64,000 bases of DNA from Aplysia californica (lineage: Eukaryota; Mollusca; Gastropoda; Aplysiida; Aplysiidae). The position numbers and the translations under genes are program-made. Position 1 is the stretch's first letter. Every line of letters starts with the position of its first letter. The stretch is from contig NW_004797402.1 of NCBI RefSeq assembly GCF_000002075.1, forward strand, positions 1,142,733 to 1,206,732, given 5' to 3'. Below, piece after piece: positions 22,957-34,497 of the stretch. The notes under the pieces were generated by a model. The model searched no databases. It worked only from the letters and a program-made list of their open reading frames with translations, and had not been told where the DNA came from.

Positions 22957-25900
22957 ACGATGTCTTCATCACAAGACCTTTCTGTGTTAACAAGTCAAAT
23001 TTTAGTGCTTGAAAGAGAAGTTTGCGACATGAAATGTACTACTATTACTACTAATATTTTAAGTTTAGAGCATCCAATTAAGACGTAAATTTGCCAGATG
23101 GCAACATTCTCCCGAAATGGAATCAGTAGCAACACGCGCTTTCAACCATTTTTGACAAATGACCCTTATCAAAGAAATTAATGTGATCATGTTGATTCTC
23201 TTGTTGATATGAGGTTTTAAATTCGTGCAAAATCCTCATTTCATCCATGTGGGTAGTTGGAGGTAGCCCGCGGTAGGTGTTACTTCTGTACTGGCCCACT
23301 GCTGTTTCTGTCCATCTGTCTTACTTTTTTTTTTTCTTCTGTCCCGTGATTGGGGCAACTGTGGGGGCACCACTGCCTCTGACAACCAGCTCTCGACATT
23401 TCTCTCTGTCCTCTGCTTTCCTCAGATTGTCACCCTTCGTCTTCCCTGTCCGCTCTGTGATGTTGTCCTCCTCTTTCCTTCTTTGCCTTCCTCTCTCCTT
23501 ACTTTTTGCCAGGAAATAAATAACCACTGTTGTAAATACTTGTGTTACTTGTGTGAAGGACCGACATCACTGCACAAGGGACATCTCCATAAGCGCTCCG
23601 TCCCCTGAAAAAGCACATCTCGAAGTGTGTAGATGCTGACGGTTCCAAGCAATGTTTGATTCCATAGCCTCCTGCTCCTCCCACTAAGTCTTGAACTTCT
23701 GCAGGCACCCCATCCAATTCCAAGCATGTTGTATCAATGTGGTTCTCTTTTCTCAAATGTCAAGCAAACTCATTCCTCTACCTACAGATGGTTCCAGAAC
23801 CCAATGACTCGGGCAGATGCCGAAGCGATGCTGCTCAAGAAAAACTGCGTTGGTTCCTTCATTCACGAGGACGGCAACTTTGTTGTCCGCAAAGCAGAAA
23901 CAGATTCAAATGGGTTTTCTTTATCCGTGAAGTGAGTATGGAAATGGCTCGTGGGTGGTTGGTGGGTGCTCTGGTGTGGTTTGCTCCTTCTTTCCTATCC
24001 AACATCTGTACCCCCCGGGGCAGTGCCACTGACTGAAGTGTCTTTAGGCCATTCCCAAAGGGGGGATATATCTCGTTCAAGCATAGTAGAATTGTTAATG
24101 GGCTGATTCATGTCACGTTCATAACTGTGCCTTATCTACAACAGGGAACTGCTGCTTTTTCTTTCCTGATCCTTACTATTATCATTTTTCTCTACTTCTT
24201 TTGTATGTTTGTCACTCCCTTGTGACCTGCTATTTTGAGGTGCCTTGATAGTCGAAGTAGACCTTTTGCTGTTGAAGCTTGAGAGGTGAGCAGTCTAAGT
24301 CTGATTCCCTGTAAAGACTTCTCTGTTGACACCCACCCCTTGGCACTCATATGACCTTATGCAGTTGCGAGCGCCGTAAAACCGTCTACTATAAAAAAAA
24401 TTTTTAAAAACATCTGTCGTCCTTATCTCTCCTTCTTTTTTGTGTCTGTTACTCTCTTGTAACACCTCTAATCTTAGTCACTTATATGACCTTGCGTTGC
24501 AAGTGCCGTAAAACACTTACTAAAACAAACAAAAACTCTTCAACACAGGCACGAGGAGTCAGTACAGCACTTCAAAATTCTCAGGGACGCGAACAACAAA
24601 TTTTACATTTGGACCACTTCTTCTTTCTCCATCAACCAATTGGTGGAACGATATCGCACTGAAAATGTTTCTGGTGATCCCAGGAGGATAATGCATCTAA
24701 AGGACATGAAGCGGGAGGTAAGTTACCATAAAATTCTACTCCATCTTAACCCCTTCACTGCTGACCTATACTTCCCGCCCTATGCTGACCTTGTTTCCAG
24801 GAATAGCACTCAAACGGATGAACCTTTTAGAGTGCTATTTACTCTGTGGTAGTGAATCAAATACATAACAATGTCAATATTCTGAAGGGAAATGAATGAA
24901 GCGCTATCATCATCAGCAAAAATTTCTTCGATAGCTTGATACGCTGAGAGCATACGTCGCGAGTGATCAGCCGTAGCTCGGAGCTAGAGTGAGACGTTAG
25001 AACTGTGAAGAGACAGAGTGACTGATCAGTGACACTGTAATTCACGCTATTTCCGTCATTATTGGTCTAACTAGGGCAAACTAAAACTTCTCTAACTCGG
25101 GAAGAAAAGAGCTTTCTGGGGAGCCCACTCTCGATGCTGAATTGCAATTACCAGCTGATTAGGAAACGAAAGAAAACAGCGATATTGCCGGGCGTACACT
25201 GTACGTCGCCCAATTTATGGACGTACATTGTACGCCGAGCAGCAGTGAAGCGGTTTACCCTTTCCTATTTGCATTATTCACTGGCAGTGGCAGTGCATTT
25301 GTTTAAGTTCCTGATCGTGTAGAAATCTTTTTGTGTTTTCAATCTTTTGCGCTCCACGGGAGTGAAAATAATGGTTAATGGTTGACTGCCGACATCAGCT
25401 CTGATGCCCTCACAAGTTCTTTGAAATAAGGCTGCAGCATGTGAGACATTGTGGTGAAATCTGATGCTTGTCAAACTTATGAAATCAAAGATACCGCCAT
25501 TTTCCTGCCAGTTTGGCAAAGTTTATTGAATTTTGGGGGGGTTTTTTGGCTTGACTCATTTTATGTCCATTTAAAAATACATTTATGTGTTCAGTTGCCA
25601 AGGACACTCAAGCCTTAAGTCACTAAATATTTGCGGCCTTTTCCTCACTGGTTATTGTGCTTTTCTTTACTCATTCTTCTTTCTTTCTTGGCATTGTTTG
25701 TCCACTGCAGGATGCATTCCTCCAACTTGGGTGGTTGGCGAGTGCTCTAGTGTGGTTTGTTCCTTCTTTCCTATCAAACGTCTATCATCCATCCTATCTC
25801 CCCTCCTTCTTTTTGTGTATGCTTCTCTCTTGTAACACATCTATTCTTCGGCACTTATGTGACCTTATTGTGTCGCAAGTGCAGTAAAACTCTTACTAAA

Positions 25901-27148
25901 ACAAGGCAATAACCTCCACTCTGTTTTGTCAGGTGTTTTCTATGTCCTGTCTGCTCTGATTTCATCTTGCGGTTTAGGGTCTGGTTTTTCCACCCCCTAG
26001 GGCGGTGCCACTGACTGAAGTTCAAGTGTCTTTTGGCCATTCCCAAAGGGGGGACATTAAAACCTGTTCTAATGCACAGTAGAATTGTAGATGGGTTGAT
26101 TCATCAATGTCATGCTCATAACTGTGCCTGAACTGCAACAGGGAACTGCTTCTTTTGTTTTCCTAATCCTTACTATCGTCATTTTTCTTCTACTTCTTTT
26201 GTATGTTTGTCACACTCTTGTGAACTGCTATTTTCGGGGTGCCTTGATAATCGAAGCAGACTTTGTGCTGTTGAAGCTAAAGAGGTGACCAGAGTAAGTC
26301 TGATTTCCTGTAAAGATTTCTCTGTTGACATCCACCACTTGGCGCTTATATGACCTCATGCAATTGTGAGCGCTGTTACTAAAAACTTTACTAAAACAAA
26401 AAAACTGATCTTTTTTATAGCTCTTGGTCTCCATTCAGTGCATTTTTTTGGTCTGTCTGTTGTCTCTTTACTCATGTATGGTTGCCTTTAAGCACAAGTG
26501 GGCTTTCCCAGAAAATGCTGTTTTGAGTAAATCGGAGGTAAAGTTTTTGGACCCTTGTTCAATTTCTTTAAAATACAAGGAGAGTTTTCTCTATAACCAA
26601 ATAAATATACACACCAATGAAACCAAACTTCTTCTATAGTTAGGGCGATGCCCACTTTTGGTTTAGGTCGAGATTTCCCCCCCCCGAAAATCTGGGTTAA
26701 CCCGCCTGTCCTTACAAGCAACCACCATATACTAATAAAAACAAATTTACTAAGCAGTTAATTTTTCCCCTCCCCTGAACTTTTTTTTTTTTAATTTTGT
26801 ATTTCAGTTTTTCAAAGCCATATACGGAAATATTTGGTGACTTAAGGCTTGAGAGTCCTTGGCAACTGAAAGCTGACATTTTTGGTACCTATAATCAACC
26901 CTTTCCAATAAAATCCACACATAAGCAGTTAATTTTTCCCCTCCCCTGAACGTTTTTTGTTCTTTAAATTTGTATTTCAGTTTTTCAAAGCCATGTACGA
27001 CTTTGCCCCAGCCAATCAAGAGGAGTTGGAACTGAAGAAAGGCGACCTGATCCGTCTGATCGCCAAGTCTGACGAGAACTGGTGGGAGGGGGAGATAGAC
27101 GGCAGATGTGGATTCTTCCCGAAAACTTACGTGAAAGAGGCACAATAA
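21118..27148 (+). CDS. GRB2: GRB2/drk-family adaptor, SH3-SH2-SH3, complete, 5 exons
   Basis: Exons 21118-21195, 22142-22236, 23788-23931, 24549-24717 and 26981-27148 (TAA at 27146-27148); all GT-AG, phases 0, 2, 2, 0, total 654 nt, 217 residues, the same length as human GRB2. N-terminal SH3 at residues 1-57 (ALWDF, WYKA, GFIPAAYI), SH2 at 59-155, C-terminal SH3 at 163-217 (AMYDF, NWWEGEI, GFFPKTYV). In the SH2 domain the phosphotyrosine Arg is kept (R92 in FVVRKAE, where GRB2 has FLIRESE), as are R66, H113, K115, L117 and the Trp that sets the pYxN preference (W127). Known role of the family: link phosphotyrosine receptors to SOS and Ras. Odd points: about six extra residues before FVVR (IHEDGN region) and a short linker to the last SH3. 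Vertebrate GRAP is an alternative name; one ancestral invertebrate gene is the likeliest reading. Confidence 0.93.
21196..22141 (+). other. GRB2 intron 1
   Basis: No exon seen. It holds a short TC run near 21644 and one TTAACCC end at about 21452; otherwise plain AT-rich sequence. Confidence 0.6.
22142..22236 (+). CDS. GRB2: GRB2 exon 2
   Basis: 95 nt, acceptor TCTCTTCAG, donor GTGAGTTG. Encodes VVNMEEDGWYKAVLGPNSG and FIPAAYIKMEPN, the second half of the N-terminal SH3. Confidence 0.93.
22237..23787 (+). other. GRB2 intron 2
   Basis: Holds a TG-rich stretch (22325-22390), a copy of the cacctgt/aagaca repeat (about 22588-22795), and a G homopolymer (about 22936-22956). The 80-85-codon frames at 23277-23756 show no known domain. 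Confidence 0.6.
23788..23931 (+). CDS. GRB2: GRB2 exon 3
   Basis: 144 nt, acceptor CTACCTACAG, donor GTGAGTAT. Encodes the first half of the SH2: WFQNPMTRADAEAMLL, then NFVVRKAETDSNGFSLSVK. Confidence 0.93.
23951..24533 (+). mobile_element. SINE-A split by SINE-B
   Basis: Begins GTGGGTGGTTGGTGGG and ends with hairpin and GCCGTAAAACACTTACTAAA; interrupted at 24010-24408. Confidence 0.92.
24010..24408 (+). mobile_element. SINE-B inserted into SINE-A
   Basis: 9-bp duplication AACATCTGT at 24001-24009 and 24409-24417 splits a SINE-A copy, so B moved after A was in place. Lies in GRB2 intron 3. Confidence 0.93.
24549..24717 (+). CDS. GRB2: GRB2 exon 4
   Basis: 169 nt, acceptor AACACAG, donor GTAAGTTA. 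Encodes the second half of the SH2: SVQHFKILRDANNKFYIW, then INQLVERYRTENVSG and HLKDMKRE. Confidence 0.93.
24750..25253. mobile_element. MITE7 (TTAA, piggyBac-like)
   Basis: TTAA at 24746-24749 and TTTA at 25254-25257; inverted ends CCCCTTCACTGCTG / CAGCAGTGAAGCGG. In GRB2 intron 4. Confidence 0.8.
25440..25660 (+). mobile_element. MITE4, one end only
   Basis: Left half of the family; right end lost. In GRB2 intron 4. Confidence 0.8.
25727..25905 (+). mobile_element. SINE-A
   Basis: Full unit in GRB2 intron 4 with the ACTT/AAGT-type hairpin (partly mutated). Confidence 0.9.
25991..26398 (+). mobile_element. SINE-B
   Basis: Same body as 24010-24408 with more substitutions; hairpin tail at 26339-26372. 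In GRB2 intron 4. Confidence 0.9.
26480..26723 (+). mobile_element. MITE2, diverged
   Basis: Same body with ends GGTTGCCTTTAAGC and CTTACAAGCAACC; in GRB2 intron 4 just before the acceptor duplicate. Confidence 0.9.
26751..26840 (+). pseudogene. Partial duplicate of GRB2 intron 4 end and exon 5 start
   Basis: 26751-26827 repeats 26922-27000 with few differences, including the pyrimidine tract, GTATTTCAG and the first six to eight codons. Read in the GRB2 frame from 26808 it gives FFKAIYGNIW and a TGA at 26838-26840, so splicing here would end the protein before the C-terminal SH3. It may be a dead duplicate or a working alternative last exon. Confidence 0.8.
26981..27148 (+). CDS. GRB2: GRB2 exon 5 (last coding)
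   Basis: 168 nt with TAA, acceptor GTATTTCAG. Encodes the C-terminal SH3 from FFKAMYDFAPANQEELELKK to FFPKTYVKEAQ. A partial copy of its acceptor and first codons lies about 172 bp upstream. Confidence 0.95.
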   Translation, partial: FFKAMYDFAPANQEELELKKGDLIRLIAKSDENWWEGEIDGRCGFFPKTYVKEAQ

Positions 27149-29026
27149 CTTAGTTTTTTCCCCCTCATTGTTTTTTTTACATCATGAGATGTTTTGTTAA
27201 CTTAGCTTCTTCCGTCATCGTTTTTTTAGGTCATGGGATTATTTTTATTTTATTTTTTTAATCGAATAATATTTAAAAGGGATGCTAAAGGTATATTACA
27301 TCGTCTGTAGGCATATTTTGCCATGTAAATGTTCAAGCTGTATGCTGGTGCTAATCTTTGAGCCAGTTAATGTCATGAGTTTTCTTGTTTTAATCAATCA
27401 AATTGGAGAGAAGCTTGAATTCAATCATTTTTTTTTTAGGCTTTAATTAAATCAGTTTGTTATGGCTTGCATTGCATTTACTCGTTATGCCTCTATGATA
27501 AGTCTTGAGCACAGTTGGAAAAAGTTGAAAGCTCAAACTTATTATTGGTGTCGATATAAGTACTATTGTTGTTATTTTGATGATTATCATCACTATTTTT
27601 GTAATATAAAATTATCAACATTATCAAGTTATTATCTTTTTCTTACCTTTGTAGTAGAGACTTTGCTTTTGTTGCCAGATTCTATCTCAGAATCTGTTGG
27701 GTTGGGTTTTTTTAGTTGTTTTGGGGTTTTTTTACTCTCCTTTCCTCTGAAGATTTGTACAGGAGTGGGAAAGTGTTAGGAGTGTGAAGTTTTTTTTTTC
27801 TGACTGACTCAAATATCACCTCATCTAGATTGTATAATGATCAAGTAATCTTTTGTTTGTGTGAAATGCTCCAACTGATTTTTTATTTTTGGGGGGGGGG
27901 GGGGGGGGTTGGGTTTTTTTCTGTGTTTTTGTTTTTGTAAAAGTATTGTTCCTCAAACTCTGGATGCTTCGGAAGTTGAAGCGATAGGGTATATATATAT
28001 AACATATATGTGTGTGTGACGTGAAATACATTTCTGCGTTTTAGGAAATATCTAGACGTGATGCAAACCAGCCAGTTTTTGCTCTGTGTTCGATACTGTT
28101 GAAAAAAGAATATCTTAATCAGCTGTGTGGGGAGTGTTTGGTGAGCTGTAATTTTTTTTACTTCCTTCCGAAGTTTGAGCGATAAGGCAAAGTGAAATGT
28201 GTTTTTACGTGTATTGTGAAGTCTCTAGAGGTGAAGCAATCCATTTAATTTCGCTCCCTTATGATGATGAAAGAAATCTGCCTGCTGTGTTGGAAGTGGG
28301 TGGTGAGATGTATGTATGTACTTTTACTTATTTTTTTAAAACTTCAATCAGAAGTTAAGTACTGTGAAATATGTTTATAATGAATCGTGTGTCTTGTGAA
28401 GTCCTGTAGAGGGGAAACAATCCAGTTAGATTTTGCTCCCTTATTCGATACTGTTGAAGTATTATATATGCTTTGGAGGGAGCGTATAGTGAGATTAATT
28501 CTCTCTCCCTCTCTCTCTTTCTTTCTCTCTCTCTCTCTTTTTTTTTTAAACTCCATTCTCTTGTTGACTTGAGAAATGTTGAAGCAGTACAGCCCTCATT
28601 CCCACCGGAGAGAAAGAAAGTCTGTGTACATTTCTCGAAAAAATCTGTATAAAATTTGCATTGCTCTCTCGTTTTCTTTTGTGTATTATATCTGAGCAGA
28701 ATGATCAAGGAGCAAAAATTTCATTTTCTTTTTTTTATATTTTTTTAATAATGGGATTATTTGTGAGAAGAAGCTGTCTTGTGGCTGTAAGAAGTGACAG
28801 TAGATTGTGTTCGTGTCACCCTAGCTTGGTCTACGTCTCTACCAAGAGATACGAGAAAAAAAGTTTTTGTCCCTGTTCATAGTGGTGCATGTGACCTTTG
28901 CGCGGATTCGACATCAGTAGAATATGATGCGCAAAAAAAAAAAAGAAAGAAAGAAAACAAAGTACAATTTTTGTGCGTCACAGGAGGTGTAGGACTTATC
29001 ACGTTCAGTTCAGGCTTCTGGCTTTG

Positions 29027-29365
29027 GAGTTTGATTCCTGGCACCATGATCATTGTATTTTCTGGCTTCGGAGTTTGAATCCTGCTGTGACAAGGTTCAA
29101 GTTTTGTGATTCCTGGCGCGAGAGGCACCATGATCTTTATATTTTCTGGCTTCGGAGTTTGAATCCTGCTCTGACCAGGTTCAAGTTTTGTGATTCCTGG
29201 CGCGAGAGGCACCATGATCATTATATTTTCTGGCTTCGGAGTTTGAATCCTCCTGTGACGAGGTTCAAGTTTTGTGATTCCTGGCGCGAGAGGCACCATG
29301 ATCTTTATATTTTCTGGCTTCAGAGTTTGAATCCTGCTGTGACCAGGTTCAAGTTTTGTGTCCGA
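29027..29365. repeat. Minisatellite, 84-bp unit, about 4 copies
   Basis: TCTGGCTTCGGAGTTTGAAT recurs at 29061, 29145, 29229 and 29313 (one with a G-to-A change), an exact 84-bp step. 84 is a multiple of three, which explains the open frames on both strands. Confidence 0.95.
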
Positions 29366-29501
29366 CCATGCTCGGCTGGTCACATTTCAGTTGTCGTCAT
29401 GTTGGTTCATTTTTTCTCTTTCTTGCTTATTGGATTGAGCGTTTGATCTTTTTTTCCCTCCCCTGTGTACAGGACAAGCCCTCGACCTTTTTGTCACCCT
29501 T

Positions 29502-29750
29502 TGTGAGGCGCGCAGCTGACAAAATGAGTTACTTCTGACAATCCTCAAACACAGATATTGGCCAAAAATCAACATGCGGGTCAGATTTGTAGATTTTCTA
29601 TTGATGACATTTTTTTTTTACTTTAACCCATCTTTTATTATTTCGTACTTATAAATTGTAAAAACTTCACCTATAAACGTGATGTATCTATTTCCTTAAG
29701 GCTTGAATCCGAGAAGTAACTCATTTTGTCAGCAGGCTTGACGTTTCATA
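29502..29750 (+). mobile_element. MITE5
   Basis: Both ends present. Confidence 0.9.
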
Positions 29751-31443
29751 TACAGGCTATTTGTCTTTGGCAAGCTGTTCAACTGTTCTAAGCCCAAAAA
29801 GCAATATTTTAAAGTAAGGAGAGAGAAAACTGTTGCATTCTTTTAACAACTGGGCCAGCAATGTGTGTCTTTTGAACTCATCGCGCGCAGTATTGCACAC
29901 AGACGCAAGTCACTTTTAGCGGCCTTTGAGACACGTCTGTATGCAGTACTGCCCGCATCATATGACCTTATGAAGTTTTGCGAGTGCCATAGATCTCGTA
30001 CCATTACGTATCTTTTTTTACTTCTAATTTTAGCATTCAAATTTGGATTTCGTATATTTCTCAAGCGCATGCAACAGATGCCACAGATGGTGAAGAAACT
30101 GCAATGAAAAGAAAAATTTCAAAGTTTTGGACGCTGTTTTCAGGCCGGAGGGCTAGAACTCAGACGGCCGCTGGATCGGAAACATAAACGTAAAGGGCAT
30201 TGTACATCTGAGCAGCTGTTTGTCTTTATGCCAAGCAGCGATGAAGACATTTCATTTTCCTCACACCCGCCGGTCTCACTCATGAAGCACCCTGATAATA
30301 AGTACAGTAAAACCTTGGTTTGATGTCTTTTCTCCGGACCCAGGATTTTGAATATATATCGTAACCGAGGTGCGGTACATAATGGCCTAAAAGAGTTCAG
30401 TAGAAATACCAAATGGAGCTGGGGGGGGTGGGTTTCAGAAAGCGAACATTACAGCTGATAGTACTTTTTAAAGTCGTGTACATTATGCCAAGTTTTTAAC
30501 TGTAATACGCCCGGGCGAAAGCTGGGACCAGCACTGTTCACACTGTTCATTAATTATGGTCAAGTTTCATTATGGCAGTAACCGGCAGAGGCCAGCTGCC
30601 TTATCGTATGTGTGTCGTGATCCGTTCACGATTTGCTGTGTTGCTTTTGCTCAGTGAGATGATGACTTTGATGCTGGTTTGTTTGCTTGTTGCTTTATTT
30701 TAATTTGATTTTTTGCGAGGTTTGCTTTCTCCTTACATGAAGATGTATGACGCCCCTACCCCTCGAGTTTTCTTTCCTTTCAAGATGTAAAATTGGCCCC
30801 TCGTATCATTATCATCTGTTATTACTAGGCTTTAACTTTTGCACTTTTGATGATTGATTTTTATGGTTCGAGAGCATAATTCAACAGGGATCAAAACATG
30901 GCAGGATTACAATTTTTTTTTCTCTTTGTTTTCAAAGATGAGAATCAAGCATCATGTACATACATAAGGTTTTATCGTTTTATTGTTTACTGGGGGGGGG
31001 GGAAGGGGGGGGAAGGGGGGGTTTAAGATGAGTTGTTGTATTTTTCTCTCATGATGTCTGCTAAACCATTAGTGCTCATCCAGTGTCTTTTTTCCTGATT
31101 GGCGTGGACTAAATGAACTTTAGGACGTCTTTTTGTTAAAGTTGACCTGTCCACCCACATTGTTCTCAAGCGACCCTGTCGGTGTAGTGTAGTGAAACAG
31201 AGGGAAGTGAAGAGACTCTGTCTTTTGACCCTGAACCAGCATAATAATGATAATAATATTGTTGAGACTTACAAAGACCCGCATCTATAGTTGAACAAGG
31301 AGCAGCATCTGCATTTTGTTTGTTCATAATTTTGTTTTATTCCACTTTGTATAGCTAACGTCCCCCCACCCCCACCCCCACCACCACCCCCGACCGCCAC
31401 CACCATTCCCAACCGCCACCACCATCACACATACACACACACG

Positions 31444-31475
<32 letters not shown>

Positions 31476-32506
31476 TCAGCGCAGCTTTGCAGTGAGAGCT
31501 GAATGCTTTTGCATGCACAGTAATAATCTCCAGTGACTTGCACAGATTTTCAAATTTCAAATTGAACCAAAAATAGATGGGTTTGTTTTTTTTAAACTCT
31601 GCTTCGTTGCATCACTTGGAAATGTCTTTGGCTCTTGTAAGACTACAGAGGAGGCGGGGCAGTGAAAGGATTTGTTGTTGGTGTTGCTGCTGTTGTTGTT
31701 GTTGATTTAGTAGCCTTTGAGCGCGTGCCCTCCAACCCGATGACATGTCAAAAAAGGTAGAGATCTTTGAAATTTGTTCTTTGCGGCAATATTGGGTATT
31801 GTCTGTGGTAAAGGCAGGGGAGAAGAAGTTGCTTTGCTTTTGCCCTTGTGGAGATCCTGTAGCCTGTAATTTGGTACATCTGAAGTGGAAGAGAGCAGAT
31901 GTTTTAGTGCTGGGCAGTGGAGTGGTTAAAAAAAGATGGCAAGTCACTTCATGAGGACGTGGTGATTTTTTAAGATTGATAATAATGATAATGATGAATT
32001 AATATTATTACTAGGTTGATGTGGGGGGGGGGGGGGTCAAAACAAGGAATAGCAGTGTGTCTCTAAAGTATCAGTTACTTCATCTGTGCAAGTGGACGTT
32101 CTCAACTGACATGTCTCCCCCCCCCCCCCCCCCACCCCACCGTGTAAGCTGCTGCACCTAGACTTGTCGAAATGAATATATATATTCATTAGTCTAAATG
32201 ATTATTCAATTCATTAGTCTAAATGAATGTTCAGTTTAATAGTCTACTCTAAGCAATTCATTCATTGGTATAGACAGTCATAAATGAAAATTCAGTTCAT
32301 TCGTCTAATTATTGAATATTCAATTCATCAATCTAAGAATGAATATTCAATTCATTGCTATTATTTCTTTGACGGTAACAATTGTGTAGTTCAAGTGAGA
32401 AATGGGGATTTTCCCATCTGTATCTTCATGATATAATCTGACCATACCTCATGGGTGCAGACTCTGACCGATGCTGCCCGTAAATTGTAACATAATATTG
32501 TCAGAT

Positions 32507-32508
<2 letters not shown>

Positions 32509-32560
<52 letters not shown>

Positions 32561-32595
32561 CCTCTCTCTCTCTCTCTCTCCCTCTCCCTCTCCCC
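32509..32595. repeat. TC microsatellite
   Basis: (TC)n with CCC interruptions near its end. Confidence 0.97.
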
Positions 32596-32815
32596 TTTGC
32601 AATGACCTCATTTTTTGTCATCATCGTCGTCATCATGCTTGTCAAATGTTGAAGGCTGCTCAAGCCTGATAGCTGTTTATTGTTCTGGAGTTTTTTTGTC
32701 GATCAACATGATAATGCATTTGTTTCTTTTTAAAGTTTGTTATATTGCTTGTTAGTTTGCTCAGTTTTTTGTATCCATAATCTCCCTCGGACAGTGAATG
32801 TCTCTTGTTCTTTAA

Positions 32816-33055
32816 CCCTATCCGTACGTTGTGTTTTACTATGGTATCCATACGACGTGGGGAACTTTGTGCCACCACTTTCCAAAGAGGAAATTTACTC
32901 GTTAATCTGATCCGTGCGCTTTGCATAGCAGTCTGTCAAAATGATTTTTTGAGAAATGCTGAAAGTTTCAAAGAGATCTTCGTACTAGAAGTGTTCTAAA
33001 ATGTAAAGAATACAACCCCGGGGGTACAAAATGACCCCAGGGCGTACGGATAGGG
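32816..33055 (+). mobile_element. MITE1 (TTAA, piggyBac-like), best copy
   Basis: TTAA at 32812-32815 and 33056-33059; perfect 13-bp inverted ends CCCTATCCGTACG. Confidence 0.95.
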
Positions 33056-33432
33056 TTAAACCCAACCCCCCACCCCCATTTTTTCCCCTACCCTACTGAT
33101 ACTGGCTTTTTAGACCATTTTTCCACTTTTTTAAAGATTGAGTGTAATCGAGTGAGAATATCTCACAGCTCTGTACGATGCTTTACCCTATTTTAAAAAA
33201 AATTATTATTCTCTTTTTTAAATAATACTTACACTTACACATCTTTCTTTATGAAGCCCCCTCTTTCTCCAACCTCCCCCCCCCCCCCCCAATCCCCCAT
33301 CCCCATCTTTCAGGATCGAGTGAGTTTGTAACTTTGTGTACACGGAGACCATGTTTGTGGCTCAAATTCCTACAAGATGTGTTAACCGTAGCTTACCGTC
33401 ATCTCTCGTTACTAATTACATAAAAATACTTA

Positions 33433-33817
33433 TACAGGGTGTCCAAAAAGTCACGCACCTTCCTAAAAGTTTTTTCTCTCCGTCCACGCTCTCTTGACGA
33501 AATGAGACGTGATGCAATCACAATTGAATGTCACAACATCCGTACAGATACCCTAAGGAAAGTGAAAAAACAGCTTTTTACGGAGAGTAGATAGTTGTAT
33601 TTTTAATTAAAATGGTGCTCAATTTGAGCATCTGTGAACAATAAGTGTGTTTTTGAGGATGGTACGTGACTTTTTGGTTTAAAAAAAATAAAATGGTGAA
33701 ATGGTATGGGTTTAACGCCCCGCCGCCCCTATCAACACTATTAGGTTATTTAAGGGGCGGGACCTCCTAGTTTAACGTCTGTCTCCGATAGGACCGACTC
33801 TTTGGTCACCCTGTGTA
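33433..33817 (+). mobile_element. Tc1/mariner remnant with both ends
   Basis: Inverted ends TACAGGGTGTCCAAAAAG and CTTTGGTCACCCTGTGTA next to TA. Inside, the frame LDEMRRDAITIECHNIRTD then KVKKQLFTESR and FEHL resembles a Tc1 transposase C-terminus. Holds a SINE-D insertion. Confidence 0.75.
33679..33800 (-). mobile_element. SINE-D, 5'-truncated, inside a Tc1/mariner remnant
   Basis: Matches 14160-14270 and is flanked by TTTGGT (33673-33678, 33801-33806). A further 3' fragment lies at about 39350-39420. Confidence 0.8.
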
Positions 33818-34128
33818 TATATATATATATACAAACTGTATTACAGCACAATGCACCCTAACAAAATGAGAACTTAATTCGAGCTGTTGGGAAGGAAGGG
33901 ATGAGTGACTTTTGCCAGTAATTGTTTATTGTAATAATAATAATAATAATGTGTCCGCCATGAACTGATGATGACCTTTAACCCCCCCCCCCCCCCCAGA
34001 AGAATTAGAAAATTATCGACGTAACAGCTGCTGTAACTACATTGCATGTATTTATCGTTGGGAAATTGACTTGAGCTGTTGTGAAGTGTCGAGTAGTGAA
34101 TAATGGCAGTAATTGTTTGTTCTTTGTG

Positions 34129-34497
34129 AACTGATGTTGACCTTTCACATCTGAGAAGGGAGAGAGCTGATGTTGACCTTTCACATCTGAGAAGGGAGAG
34201 AGCTGATGTTGACCTTTCACATCTGAGAAGGGAGAGAGCTGATGTTGACCTTTCACATCTGAGAAGGGAGAGAGCTGATGTTGACCTTTCACATCTGAGA
34301 AGGGAGAGAGCTGATGTTGACCTTTCACATCTGAGAAGGGAGAGAGCTGATGTTGACCTTTCACATCTGAGAAGGGAGAGAGCTGATGTTGACCTTTTTA
34401 ACATCTGAGAAGGGAGAGAGCTGATGTTGACCTTTCACATCTGAGAAGGGAGAGAGCTGATGTTGACCTTTCACATCCGAGAAGGAAGAGAGGTAAT
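34129..34497. repeat. Minisatellite, 36-bp unit, about 10 copies
   Basis: Near-identical units beginning GAGAGCTGATGTTGACCTTT. The unit is twelve codons long, so open frames run through it on the minus strand; they are not genes. Confidence 0.95.

Noticed and set aside
29027-29365. tRNA-like B box (GGTTCAAG) in the 84-bp repeat
   Set aside because: No matching A box at the right spacing; probably chance.
28877-29446. Open frames of 157-168 codons on both strands
   Set aside because: The 84-bp tandem unit is a multiple of three, so frames stay open by chance.
33874-34404. Repetitive frames (RSTSALSLLRCE type)
   Set aside because: The 36-bp minisatellite read as codons.
34129-34497. Possible CRISPR array
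   Set aside because: Units are contiguous, with no unique spacers, and the genome is animal.
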